Positions 7,678-15,133 are shown, numbered from the stretch's first letter. The stretch is 64,000 bases of DNA from Geminicoccaceae bacterium (GCA_020638495.1 JACKIN010000002.1:1-64000), one strand, 5' to 3'. The notes: a model not told the origin generated them from the letters alone. Program-made: numbers and translations.

Positions 7678-8072
7678 ATTCCAAGCTGTGGGAAATTTCG
7701 GGGCACGGGACAATTTTGATGCCTCCGGGCGCGGGCCGCCATGGACACGGCCTCGCCGCATCGCCTCCATCACCAATGCTTGTACCTGCCTCCGGAAGAG
7801 TGGCTTGCGGACCTCGTCTAGGACTCCTGGGGACTCCTGGGGACACCTCCCCTTTTAACGTTTGCGCCATCGCCTCGACATTCACCCGTCCCAAAAACCG
7901 GAGGGGCCGGCGGGGAGGCGAGCCTTCCCGCCATCTTCGTACCGGCCAATCCCGAGCGCGTCGGTCGCCCCGTGGGTATCACGAATGCTTATGGCTGCTC
8001 CCCGGAGACCCACCCGAGAGCGTCGTTTGACGTCCGGTGAGGCCCTGGGCGGCTTGGGTTGGCGCGCCCGAT
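7678..8072. other. non-coding stretch after the DUF488 cassette
   Basis: No supported gene is seen here. GGACTCCTGG is repeated in tandem at about 7829-7848. A partial repeat at 7890-7935 shares AACCGGAGGGGCCGGCGGGG with 13915-13937 and ends in a near-perfect palindrome at 7909-7932 (arms GGCGGGGAGGC and GCCTTCCCGCC). The rest looks like degraded sequence; I could not identify a parent element. Confidence 0.4.
7890..7935. repeat. GGAGG palindromic repeat, copy 1
   Basis: It shares the flank AACCGGAGGGGCCGG and a stem of the type GGCGGGGAGG/CCTCCCCGCC with 13900-13955, and a related stem occurs at 19092-19114. The arms here (7909-7919 and 7922-7932) differ by one mismatch. It could be a REP-like element or a bidirectional terminator for the DUF488 cassette. 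Confidence 0.55.
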
Positions 8073-8205
8073 GCGACATTCCGGCTCGGGTTGTCGCGGA
8101 TTCTGCAACAGCGCCTGCCGAAGTGTTGCAGATTCCGCGACATAACGATTCGTGATGGCGCATCTGGCGCGACATTCGCCCGGAAATGTCGCGGATTCCG
8201 CGACA
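8073..8205. repeat. cluster of dyad-symmetric TGTCGCGGATTC repeats
   Basis: An inverted pair with 18-base arms and one mismatch lies at 8092-8109 and 8125-8142 (TGTCGCGGATTCTGCAAC against GTTGCAGATTCCGCGACA). A perfect palindrome follows at 8187-8205 (arms TGTCGCGG and CCGCGACA around ATT). A direct repeat of about 38 bases starts with GCGACATTC at 8073 and again at 8169. The regular half-sites look like protein-binding sites or a structured element; no gene explains them. Confidence 0.7.
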
Positions 8206-8217
8206 CGCCGCCGCGAA

Positions 8218-8311
8218 CGAACCCGGGGAATCGACGATCGAACCCGGGATTCGGACGTTCGAACCCAAGATTTCGACGAACGAACCCGGGCCACGGCCAA
8301 CGAACCCGGGG
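8218..8311. repeat. 21-bp tandem repeat array with CGAACCC core
   Basis: CGAACCC(GGG) occurs at 8218, 8239, 8260, 8281 and 8301, a period of 21, 21, 21 and 20 bases, with variable sequence between. A further isolated copy is at about 8400. The intervening bases are not conserved, which is unlike a simple slippage repeat. In one frame the array would encode a degenerate heptad (NEPG, IEPG, FEP, NEPG), but no credible gene contains it. Confidence 0.7.
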
Positions 8312-8473
8312 ACCAGCAAGTCTTTGCGGATGAAGAGTTTTTCGCCCCATTCCGATCACCGATGCGTGGTGCCGTGGCGAGAAAAGCGAAAACTGCCGAT
8401 CGAACCCGCACCCGCCCCGCCGCGGCCTTGCATTCGACACCCAAATAGGCTATAAATCCTAGGTACGCCGCCC

Positions 8474-8700
8474 CTCACACGCCCCCCGCGCCCGCCTTGC
8501 CTTTATCGGCGCGCGCCTCGGGCCTGTCGTCGTGGAAGGAGCCGAACCGTTTGTCGAGCGGGACCATGCCGTCGGCGCAGGTCACCTCGAAATATGTGTG
8601 GTGGAGGTAACGGGCGAAACAGGAGGTGCTGACGCCTTCCCGTCGGCCACCACCACGCGGTCGAACCCGGCATGGCCCCGGGCCGCGGCGAAAACCCGTT
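8474..8700 (-). pseudogene. C-terminal fragment of a fatty acid hydroxylase gene
   Basis: About 220 bases match 15134-15345, the 3' end of the intact fatty acid hydroxylase gene. They share runs such as GTCGTGGAAGGAGCCGAACC, TTGTCGAGCGGGACCATGCC and CACCTCGAAATA. Identity is clearly high but the copy carries substitutions and length changes that destroy the frame, including the region encoding the last histidine motif. It lies on the minus strand, the same orientation as the intact gene, directly upstream of the TRAP operon. It is a non-functional duplicate remnant. Confidence 0.75.
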
Positions 8701-8758
8701 GCCCGACCCGCCGCGCGGTGTCACCTTCGACCCGCAAGGCCGGGGAATCGATGGCGGC

Positions 8759-9322
8759 ATGATGCGGGCGGTGACAACCTATGTGCGCTGGGTCGACGCG
8801 CTCAACCGCGTCGTCGGCCGCCTCACGATGCTGCTCATCTTCGTCATGATGGGTGTGCTGCTCTACTCGTCGATCTCGAGGAGCGCCTTCAACCTGCCGC
8901 TGATCTGGGTCGTCGAGATGTCCCAGTTCATGCTGGTCGCCTACTTCCTGCTGGGCGGCGGCTACTCGATGCAGCAGGGCGCCCATGTCCGCATGGACCT
9001 CTTCTATGCCAAATGGGCGCCGAGGAAGCGCGCCTTCACCGATACCATCACCGCCTTCTGCCTGATCTTCTACCTCGTCGTCCTCATGATGGGCGGCCTC
9101 TCCTCGACCCTATACGCGCTGGAATACGGGCAGAAGAACTACTCGTCCTGGGCGCCCCCCTTGGCCCCCATCAAGATCATCATGTGCATCGGCATCGCCC
9201 TGATGCTGCTCCAGGCCGTGGCCTTCCTCGTGCGCGACATCGCCCGGCTGCGCGGCATCGAGCTGCCCGGCCGGCAGGACGAGGCAGAGTCCGGGGAACA
9301 GGCCGGGGGCACCGCCCCTTGA
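8759..9322 (+). CDS. dctQ: TRAP transporter small permease (DctQ family)
   Basis: This protein of about 187 residues has four hydrophobic spans (roughly 20-40, 55-75, 95-120 and 140-160). The DctQ signature lies between spans 1 and 2: SISRSAFNLPLIWVVEMSQF, followed by AYFLLGGGYSMQQGAHVRMDLF. It forms the membrane complex with DctM and works with the periplasmic DctP to import an organic anion using the sodium gradient. Adjacent ATGs at 8759 and 8762 are both possible starts. Its stop overlaps the TTG start of dctM. The region just upstream is the hydroxylase fragment, so the promoter may be recent. Confidence 0.85.
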   Translation: MMRAVTTYVRWVDALNRVVGRLTMLLIFVMMGVLLYSSISRSAFNLPLIWVVEMSQFMLVAYFLLGGGYSMQQGAHVRMDLFYAKWAPRKRAFTDTITAFCLIFYLVVLMMGGLSSTLYALEYGQKNYSSWAPPLAPIKIIMCIGIALMLLQAVAFLVRDIARLRGIELPGRQDEAESGEQAGGTAP

Positions 9323-10641
9323 GCTACGAGGCCATCGCCCTTCTGATGTTCTCGACCATGATGCTGATGCTCCTCACGGGGCAGCGCGTCTTCGGCGCCA
9401 TCGGCTTCATCGCCGCCGGCGCCGCCGTCCTGCTCTGGGGCAATGGCGGCTCCGAGATGCCGTTCAACGCCGCCTTCCAGCTCATGAACTGGTACCCGCT
9501 CCTGACCCTGCCGCTCTTCGTCTACATGGGCTACGTGCTGGCCGAGAGCGGCATCGCCAACGACCTCTACGACATGCTCCACGTCTGGTCCGGCGGGCTC
9601 AAGGGCGGGCTCGCCATCGGCACGGTCGTGCTCATGGTCATCGTCTCGGCGATGAACGGCCTCTCGGTCGCCGGGCTCGCCATCGGCGCCACCATAGCAC
9701 TCCCCGAGATGCTGCGCCGCGGCTACGACAAGATGATGGTGACCGGCGTCATCCAGGCCGGCAGCTCCCTCGGCATCCTCGTCCCGCCCTCGGTCGTGCT
9801 CATCCTCTACGGCATGATCGCCCGCCAGCCCGTCACCCAGCTCTGGCTCGCCGGCGTCCTCCCGGGCCTGATGATGGCCGGATTCTTCATCCTCTACATC
9901 GCCGTGCGCTGCCGCCTCGACCCGTCCCTCGCCCCGCCCTTGCCGGCGGCCGAGCGCGACATTCCGCTGCGCCAAAAGCTCGGCCTGCTGCGCGCCGGCA
10001 TCCTGCCGCTCCTCATCTTCTTCTCGATGACCGGGCTCTTCGTCGCCGGCTTCACCAGCCTCGTCGAGAGCGCCGCCTATGGTGCTGCCGCCGCCACCGT
10101 GGCCGCCGCCGTCAAGCGCCGGCTCACGATCAAGGTGCTCGAGGAGACGGTCAGGAAGACCCTCGCCATCTCCTGCATGTTCCTCTGGATCATCATGGCC
10201 GCCTTGTGCTTCGGCGCCGTCTTCGACGGGCTCGGGGCAGGGCGGGCGCTGCGGGGCCTCTTCCTCGACGAATGGCACCTCTCGCCCTGGACCGTGCTGA
10301 TCATGATGCAGCTCAGCTTCATCATCCTCGGCATGTTCCTCGACGACACCGCCATGCTGGTCATCGTCGCCCCGCTCTACGTGCCGCTCGCCATCGCCCT
10401 CGACTTCGACCCGATCTGGTACGGCGTGCTCTACACCATCACCTGCCAGATCGCCTACATAACCCCGCCCTTCGGCTACAACCTCTTCCTGATGCGCGCC
10501 ATGGCCCCGCCGGAGATCAGCCTCGGCGACATCTATCGCTCCATTGTGCCCTTCGTCGGCATCATGGGGCTCACCCTCGTCATCCTCATGCTTTTCCCCG
10601 AGATCGCCCTCTGGCTGCCATCGTGGTATGCCGGACGCTGA
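9319..10641 (+). CDS. dctM: TRAP transporter large permease (DctM family)
   Basis: This 440-residue membrane protein has about 12 hydrophobic segments. DctM landmarks are NWYPLLTLPLFVYMGYVLAESG near the N-terminus, GGLKGGLAIGTVVLMVIVSAMNG, QAGSSLGILVPPSVVLILYG and, late, ITPPFGYNLFLM. The last is the conserved region around the second hairpin. It is the ion-coupled transport subunit of a TRAP system. The TTG start at 9319 overlaps the dctQ stop (TTGA), so translation is coupled. No other in-frame start fits the expected N-terminus. Confidence 0.9.
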   Translation: MSYEAIALLMFSTMMLMLLTGQRVFGAIGFIAAGAAVLLWGNGGSEMPFNAAFQLMNWYPLLTLPLFVYMGYVLAESGIANDLYDMLHVWSGGLKGGLAIGTVVLMVIVSAMNGLSVAGLAIGATIALPEMLRRGYDKMMVTGVIQAGSSLGILVPPSVVLILYGMIARQPVTQLWLAGVLPGLMMAGFFILYIAVRCRLDPSLAPPLPAAERDIPLRQKLGLLRAGILPLLIFFSMTGLFVAGFTSLVESAAYGAAAATVAAAVKRRLTIKVLEETVRKTLAISCMFLWIIMAALCFGAVFDGLGAGRALRGLFLDEWHLSPWTVLIMMQLSFIILGMFLDDTAMLVIVAPLYVPLAIALDFDPIWYGVLYTITCQIAYITPPFGYNLFLMRAMAPPEISLGDIYRSIVPFVGIMGLTLVILMLFPEIALWLPSWYAGR

Positions 10642-10690
10642 GCCGGCGGCGAAAAGATCCCGGCCGCCCGACAGTCAAGGAGGACCAGAA

Positions 10691-11764
10691 ATGACGATCA
10701 AGAATCCCCGGCGTCGCGACTTCCTGGGCAAGGCCGGCGCCACCACGCTCGGCGCGGGCGCGGTTGCCGCCGCCTCGACCTTCCCCGCCCCCTACGTCAA
10801 GGCGCAAGGCCCGATCCGCTGGCGCCTGCAGACCTATGCCGGCCCGGCCCTCGCCGAACACGTCATCAAGCCCTCCATCGACCAGTTCAACAAGGTCGCC
10901 AATGGCGAGATGGAGATCGAGCTCTACTTCGCCGACCAGCTCGTCCCCACGCCCGAGCTCTTCCGCGCCGTGCAGCAGGGCACCATCGACGCCGTGCAGA
11001 GCGATGACGACAGCATCGGTGCTCCCGTCGACGTCTCGGTCTTCGGCGGCTACTTCCCCTTCGCGTCCCGCTACTCGCTCGACGTGCCCACCCTCTTCAA
11101 CCACTGGGGCCTGAAGGAGATCTGGCAGGAAGCCTACGGCGAGATCGACGGCGTCACCTGGCTCTCCGCCGGCTCCTGGGACCCCTGCAACTTCGTCACC
11201 CGCGACCCCATCCGCAGCGTCGCCGACCTCGAAGGCAAGCGCGTCTTCACCTTCCCGACGGCCGGCCGCTTCCTCACCCAGTTCGGCGTCGTCCCCGTCA
11301 CCCTCCCCTGGGAGGACATCGAGGTGGCGCTCCAGACCGGCGAGCTCGACGGCGTCGCCTGGTGCGGCATCACCGAGGCCTACACCGTCGGCTGGGCCGA
11401 CGTCACCAGCTACTACCTCACCAACAACATCTCCGGCGCCTGGGTCGGCTCCTACTTCGCCAACACCGAACGCTGGAACGAGCTGCCCGAGCACCTCAAG
11501 GGCCTCTTCACCCTGGCCATGGACAGCTCCCACTACTACCGCCAGCACTGGTACTGGTGGGGCGAAGCCTACTACCGCACCACCGGCGACAAGCTCGAGC
11601 TCACCACCATCCCCGAGGAGGAATGGAGCGCCATCGAAGGTGCCGCCGAAGTCTTCTACGAGGAAATCGCCGCCGAATCCGAACGCAGCGCCCGCATCAT
11701 CCAGATCATCAAGAACTACCGAGCTGCGATGCACAAAGCCGGCCCGCCCTACCGGTTCAGCTGA
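10691..11764 (+). CDS. dctP: TRAP transporter substrate-binding protein (DctP family)
   Basis: This 357-residue periplasmic binding protein starts at an ATG preceded by AAGGAGGA. The N-terminus has a Tat-type signal (RRRDFLGKAG, then a hydrophobic stretch ending PYVKAQG), which suggests export in folded form. The body fits DctP: SIDQFNKVANGEMEIE, ADQLVPTPELFRAVQQG, DLEGKRVFTFPTAGRFLTQFG (in pieces) and LQTGELDGVAW, the last typical of the ligand-binding lobe. It belongs to the same operon as dctQM. The ligand is unknown; the nearby secreted cyclase may act on related compounds, but that link is speculative. Confidence 0.9.
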   Translation: MTIKNPRRRDFLGKAGATTLGAGAVAAASTFPAPYVKAQGPIRWRLQTYAGPALAEHVIKPSIDQFNKVANGEMEIELYFADQLVPTPELFRAVQQGTIDAVQSDDDSIGAPVDVSVFGGYFPFASRYSLDVPTLFNHWGLKEIWQEAYGEIDGVTWLSAGSWDPCNFVTRDPIRSVADLEGKRVFTFPTAGRFLTQFGVVPVTLPWEDIEVALQTGELDGVAWCGITEAYTVGWADVTSYYLTNNISGAWVGSYFANTERWNELPEHLKGLFTLAMDSSHYYRQHWYWWGEAYYRTTGDKLELTTIPEEEWSAIEGAAEVFYEEIAAESERSARIIQIIKNYRAAMHKAGPPYRFS

Positions 11765-11770
11765 TCGGGA

Positions 11771-11799
11771 AAGGGAAGACCCGTGGGGAGGCACGCCTC
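11771..11799 (+). repeat. left half of hairpin repeat copy 3, split by the IS
   Basis: The left arm GTGGGGAGGC with loop AC and most of the right arm GCCTC end exactly where the IS begins. The right half resumes at 13116. Removing the IS and one GCCTC duplication restores a perfect 10-base stem GTGGGGAGGC/GCCTCCCCAC with AC loop, followed by ACCCCACTGGTTCTTG as in copies 1 and 2. Confidence 0.8.
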
Positions 11800-13115
11800 T
11801 GTATGGACCGGAGACATCATTAACAGCTGTACGGAGACATGGGTGACACTTTCGACCTGTCGTGGTCGGGAGGTTGCGGATGGCTTGGCGAGTGGTGAAT
11901 GTGATGTCTCTACGTTTGGAGTTTGTGACGTTGGCGGCGCAGCCGGGGGCCAAGCTGTCCGAGCTCTGCCGGCGTTTCGGGGTGAGCCGGCAGACCGGCT
12001 ACAAGTGGCTGGCACGGTTCGGCGAGGCGGGTGAGGCCGGGCTGGTCGACCGATCCAGGCGGCCGCATGGCTCGCCTTCGCGGACCGATGCCGCGGTCGA
12101 GGAGGCGGTCCTGGCGGTGCGTCGGGCCAATCGGTGCTGGGGTGGGCGCAAGATCCGGCGGGTGCTGTTGAACGCTCGGCCCGAGGGTCTGCCGGCCGAG
12201 CAGGTGCCGGCGGCGAGCACGATCACGGGCATCCTGCGGCGGCACGGTCTGCTCGAGCGCGACGAACCGGCCCCGCAGCCCTTCAAGCGGTTCGAGGCGG
12301 TTGCTCCCAACCGCTTGTGGCAGATGGATTTCAAGGGCCATTTCGCGCTTGATGGGCGAACCGACGGTGGCGGCGTGCGCTGCTGGCCGCTGACCGTGCT
12401 GGACGATCATTCCCGCTATGCCATCGGCGCCGAGGCTTGCACCGACGAGAAGGAGGTGACGGTCTGCGAGCGTCTCACGAAGGTGTTCGAGCGCCACGGC
12501 CTGCCCGACGCGATCATCACCGACAATGGCGCACCCTGGGGGCATCAGAACGGCGTCACCAAATACACCAGGTTCTCGGTCTGGCTGCTCCGCCTCGGCG
12601 TCAAGCCGCTCCACAGCCGCCCCCGTCACCCCCAGACCATGGGCAAGATCGAGCGCCTGCACCGCTCGCTCAGGGCCGAGCTCCTGCAAGGCCGCCGCTT
12701 CGCCGACCTCGACGCCGTCCAGAGCGGCCTCGACCGCTGGCGCGCCCGCTACAACCACCAGCGTCCACACGATGCGCTCGGCGGCGCCTTCCCGGCCAGC
12801 CGCTACAGGATGAGCGAACGGTCGATGCCCGCCAGATTGGTCGAGCCCGACTATCCCGACGACCAGGTCACCGGACGTGTCCGCCGCAACGGCTGCCTGC
12901 GCTGTCGTCCCCAGGACCAGCGCCGCGTCGATCTCCAGCTCTCCGCCGCCTTCGCCGACCAACGCGTCGCCGTCCGCCCATCAGCCGAGGACGGGGTCCA
13001 TCATGTCTGGTTCATGACCTGGCGCATCGCAAAGGTCGATTTCCGGACAAATCCCGAGCGCCCAACTGTCACCCATGTCCTCGAACGCATGTAAACCTTG
13101 TCTCCGGTCTATACA
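11800..13115 (+). mobile_element. IS481-family insertion sequence
   Basis: The element is 1316 bases long with imperfect terminal inverted repeats. The left end reads TGTATGGACCGGAGACAT and the inverted right end reads TGTATAGACCGGAGACAA. A 5-base target duplication GCCTC flanks it (11795-11799 and 13116-13120). Inside the ends, a second inverted pair (GACATGGGTGACA near 11836 and TGTCACCCATGTC near 13068) may be transposase binding sites. One intact transposase fills the element. Perfect target duplications and an intact gene suggest recent insertion. Confidence 0.93.
11880..13094 (+). CDS. IS481-family DDE transposase
   Basis: This protein is about 404 residues. An N-terminal helix-turn-helix (KLSELCRRFGVSRQTGYKWLARF) precedes a linker and an rve-type catalytic core. 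The DDE residues lie in WQMDFKGHF (first Asp), IITDNGAPWG (second Asp) and HPQTMGKIERLHR (Glu). The end RPHDALGGAFPASRY is typical of IS481. The transposase cuts and joins the element ends. Start candidates are GTG 11862, ATG 11880 and ATG 11904; 11880 is chosen as the first ATG that retains the helix-turn-helix. Length is slightly above many IS481 transposases because of a roughly 70-residue C-terminal tail. Confidence 0.9.
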   Translation: MAWRVVNVMSLRLEFVTLAAQPGAKLSELCRRFGVSRQTGYKWLARFGEAGEAGLVDRSRRPHGSPSRTDAAVEEAVLAVRRANRCWGGRKIRRVLLNARPEGLPAEQVPAASTITGILRRHGLLERDEPAPQPFKRFEAVAPNRLWQMDFKGHFALDGRTDGGGVRCWPLTVLDDHSRYAIGAEACTDEKEVTVCERLTKVFERHGLPDAIITDNGAPWGHQNGVTKYTRFSVWLLRLGVKPLHSRPRHPQTMGKIERLHRSLRAELLQGRRFADLDAVQSGLDRWRARYNHQRPHDALGGAFPASRYRMSERSMPARLVEPDYPDDQVTGRVRRNGCLRCRPQDQRRVDLQLSAAFADQRVAVRPSAEDGVHHVWFMTWRIAKVDFRTNPERPTVTHVLERM

Positions 13116-13160
13116 GCCTCCCCACACCCCACTGGTTCTTGTGGTTGAGATAGCTTCGGC
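13116..13160 (+). repeat. right half of hairpin repeat copy 3
   Basis: This continues the repeat interrupted at 11799. It carries the second GCCTC target duplication, then CCCACACCCCACTGGTTCTTG, which here spans two short blocks also found in copies 1 and 2. It leads into the DUF4258 gene, keeping the pattern of repeat then toxin-antitoxin gene. Confidence 0.75.
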
Positions 13161-13165
13161 TGCGA

Positions 13166-13462
13166 GTGTTTCGATTGGTGCGACCCCAGCTCGTCTTTCG
13201 GAGCCACGCCGTACGGCGGATGTTCGAGCGGCAGGTGACCGTCGCGGACATCCGTCAGATCGTCGAGACGGGCGAGACCATTGAAAACCGCCCGAACGAT
13301 CCGCCCTATCCGTCCCGGCTCGTGCTAGGCTCCGCGCACGGCCGACCTCTCCACATCGTTGTCGCCGAGCAAACGGACCAGGACACGACCATCATCGTCA
13401 CCGTCTACGAGCCGGACCTGGGAAACTGGCATCCGGGCTTCAGAAAGAGACGCAAGCCATGA
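13166..13462 (+). CDS. DUF4258 protein, putative toxin of a two-gene module
   Basis: This 98-residue protein starts at GTG. The DUF4258 pattern is clear: FRSHAVRRMFERQVTVADIRQIVETGETIE at the N-terminus (read in pieces), then PPYPSRLVLGSAHGRPLHIVVAEQ and IIVTVYEPD, with a final WHPGFRKRR. The fold resembles BrnT/RelE-like small toxins, with the HA-x-x-R-M motif as a candidate active site. Its stop overlaps the ATG of the YgiT-type zinc-finger gene (ATGA), the standard toxin-first arrangement seen in MqsRA-like modules. A GTG at 13178 could be an alternative start. The toxin role is inferred from family and partner. Confidence 0.75.
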   Translation: MFRLVRPQLVFRSHAVRRMFERQVTVADIRQIVETGETIENRPNDPPYPSRLVLGSAHGRPLHIVVAEQTDQDTTIIVTVYEPDLGNWHPGFRKRRKP

Positions 13463-13686
13463 AATGCCCCGTCTGCAGGAACGGCGAGACCCGCCCAGGC
13501 ACCGCCACCCTCACCCTGGAGCGCGGCCCCCTCACGATGGTCGTCCGCCATGTCCCGGCCCAGATCTGCGACAACTGTGGCGAGGAATACATCGACGAGG
13601 AAGCCGCCCGACAGGCGCTCGAGCAAGCCGAAGCCGCTGCCCGTCAGGGTGTCACCGTTGAAGTTCGGGAGTTCGCCGCAGCGTAG
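13459..13686 (+). CDS. YgiT/MqsA-type zinc-finger antitoxin
   Basis: This 75-residue protein has two CxxC pairs (Cys3, Cys6, Cys37, Cys40) that would bind one zinc ion, as in the N-terminal domain of MqsA. Between them is LTLERGPLTMVVRHVPAQIC, and after them GEEYIDEEAARQALEQAEA. The C-terminal helix-turn-helix of full MqsA is absent, so this is the short form that accompanies DUF4258 proteins. It overlaps the upstream gene by 4 bases. The frameshifted copy at 5538 is its close paralogue. Confidence 0.85.
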   Translation: MKCPVCRNGETRPGTATLTLERGPLTMVVRHVPAQICDNCGEEYIDEEAARQALEQAEAAARQGVTVEVREFAAA

Positions 13687-13716
13687 AGCTGTAACGATTG
13701 AGAAGAGTTGGCCCAT

Positions 13717-13738
13717 GTGAGGAGGTTCACCTCCCCAC
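13717..13738 (+). repeat. hairpin repeat copy 4 (core only)
   Basis: The stem GTGAGGAGGT/ACCTCCCCAC around TC has one A-C mismatch in ten pairs. It belongs to the same family as copies 1-3 by its outer GTG..CAC and CTCCCCAC pattern. It lies 30 bases after the YgiT-type gene and may act as its terminator, although no T-run follows. Confidence 0.55.
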
Positions 13739-13751
13739 ACCTCAAAGATTG

Positions 13752-13843
13752 CTTGGAGTGGAGAAGTAGGGACACGAACCGACTTCAACCCTCTCCGCTT
13801 GGAGTGGAGAAGTAGGGACACGAACCGACTTCAACCCTCTCCG
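13752..13843 (+). repeat. 46-bp perfect tandem duplication
   Basis: A 46-base unit starting CTTGGAGTGGAGAAGTAGGG and ending CAACCCTCTCCG occurs twice head to tail (13752-13797 and 13798-13843) with no differences seen. The unit lies between the toxin-antitoxin-like pair and the GGAGG palindrome. Perfect identity points to recent slippage or duplication; no coding function is seen. Confidence 0.85.
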
Positions 13844-13927
13844 TGCCAACCCCACTCCGCCGTCCAGGCTTCCCAGACGTTTTCCCGACCACCCCAACCT
13901 TCATCCACCCTAAGAACCGGAGGGGCC

Positions 13928-13952
13928 GGCGGGGAGGATCATCCTCCCCGCC
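13928..13952. terminator. GGAGGATCATCCTCC palindrome, probable bidirectional terminator
   Basis: This perfect 25-base palindrome (12-base arms GGCGGGGAGGAT and ATCCTCCCCGCC) lies between convergent genes, the YgiT-type gene and the cyclase. A short T-containing flank follows on each side. Its left flank AACCGGAGGGGCC is shared with 7896, so it belongs to a dispersed family. Confidence 0.6.
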
Positions 13953-13968
13953 ATTCCTCGTAATCCTA

Positions 13969-15021
13969 TCAATAAAGCGCCATCGGATTGCCGGGCGAGC
14001 CGGTCGCACCCTTCATCTTGAGCGGGGCCCAGACGAAGAGGAATTCGTGGGCGCCGTCCGCGACCAGTTGGGAGAGGTCGAGGTTCTCGAGGTTCCAGAT
14101 GCCGCGGCGGGTCTGCATCTGCATGTGGCATTCGAAGGGCTTGTCGGCGTTCTCGCCGGGCACGGCCTCGACCGCCCAGGTGTCGGCGCCGGTCAGGATG
14201 ATCTTGCGCTCGGCCAGGTATTCGCAGGCCGAGATGCCGAAGCCGGGCTCGCCCGAGTTGAACTCCGCGGTGCGCGCCGTCTTCTCGGCCGCGTCGAACT
14301 TGTCCCAGTCGCTGGGGTGCCAGATGTCGCCGTGGCCGGTGTAGAGGAAGACGCAGTCGCCCTCGCCGATCGGCTCGATGCCCTGGGCCTGGACCATGGC
14401 CTCGATATCCGCGTCGGTGATGATGCCGGGGTCGCCCTCGGCACCGGTCGGGATGGGAAGCTGGCCGCCGCGATAGGCCACGGCATCCAAGAGCACGCCG
14501 CGGCAGACGAAGCCCTTCTCGGCGACATGCTCGACCCCGAGCGGGCCGAGGCCGTATGCGCCGATCGCCGGGTCCTTGTCGAGCAGGCGGCCATTGTAGA
14601 AGAAGAGGCCGTCGGAGGTGATCACGCCGATATGGCCCGGGCCATCGAACTGCGTGCCGATCTGGCCGATCTCGGTGGCCAGGTACTCGTCGTTGTAGAC
14701 GAGCTGGTGCGAGCCGAACGGGCCGCCGGTCGGCAGGCCCGGCATGGTCATGCGCCAGCCACGGCTGCCGAAGGCCGGCGCGTCGCCCGCGTAGACCTTG
14801 CCCAGGGTCGCGACCTTGCCCTGCTTCACCAGGCCCACGGCATCCAGCACCAGCTCCGGCGTGATGCGGTTGACGGAGCCGGCCATGTCGTCGGCACCCC
14901 ATTCGGTGGGTGCCCAGCTCTCGGTCAAGGGCGCGTCGTTGACGTCCTGGGCCAGAGCCGCAGCGCCGGAAGTCAGGCAGAGCATGAGTGCCATGCCGAT
15001 GCTTCGATCAGACAGTCGCAT
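13969..15021 (-). CDS. secreted cyclase-family (kynurenine formamidase-like) protein
   Basis: This 350-residue protein starts at an ATG at 15021 and has a signal peptide (IGMALMLCLTSGAAALAQD). The cyclase-family metal site appears as GTQFDGPGHIG, where the first His of the usual HxxxD motif is Gln, a variant seen in the longer cyclase subfamily. Further family blocks are CVFLYTGHGDIW, EPGFGISACEYLAERK and LTGADTWAVEA. Relatives hydrolyse amide or lactone bonds with bound metal, but the substrate is unknown. It is followed on the same strand, upstream in position, by the fatty acid hydroxylase gene. Periplasmic location and the nearby TRAP importer make a shared catabolic role possible, unproven. 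Confidence 0.8.
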   Translation of the reverse strand: MRLSDRSIGMALMLCLTSGAAALAQDVNDAPLTESWAPTEWGADDMAGSVNRITPELVLDAVGLVKQGKVATLGKVYAGDAPAFGSRGWRMTMPGLPTGGPFGSHQLVYNDEYLATEIGQIGTQFDGPGHIGVITSDGLFFYNGRLLDKDPAIGAYGLGPLGVEHVAEKGFVCRGVLLDAVAYRGGQLPIPTGAEGDPGIITDADIEAMVQAQGIEPIGEGDCVFLYTGHGDIWHPSDWDKFDAAEKTARTAEFNSGEPGFGISACEYLAERKIILTGADTWAVEAVPGENADKPFECHMQMQTRRGIWNLENLDLSQLVADGAHEFLFVWAPLKMKGATGSPGNPMALY

Positions 15022-15133
15022 GTCTCGTCCTCCCTCGGGTTCATCGTTCCTGCCGGCCCCTTTCCGGTGCGGCAGCGGCCACGAGCATGCACGCAATGCC
15101 GCTGCCCGGTAAACACGGAATTGCCGGTGCCGC

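Noticed and set aside
8218..8311. possible CRISPR array
   Set aside because: The conserved unit is only about 7-10 bases with spacers of 11-14, far too short, and there are no cas genes nearby.
8152..8455. short frames through the 21-bp array encoding NEPG/IEPG-like heptads
   Set aside because: There is no credible start, and both overlapping frames are equally open. The 21-base period is a multiple of three by itself, so it keeps any frame open.
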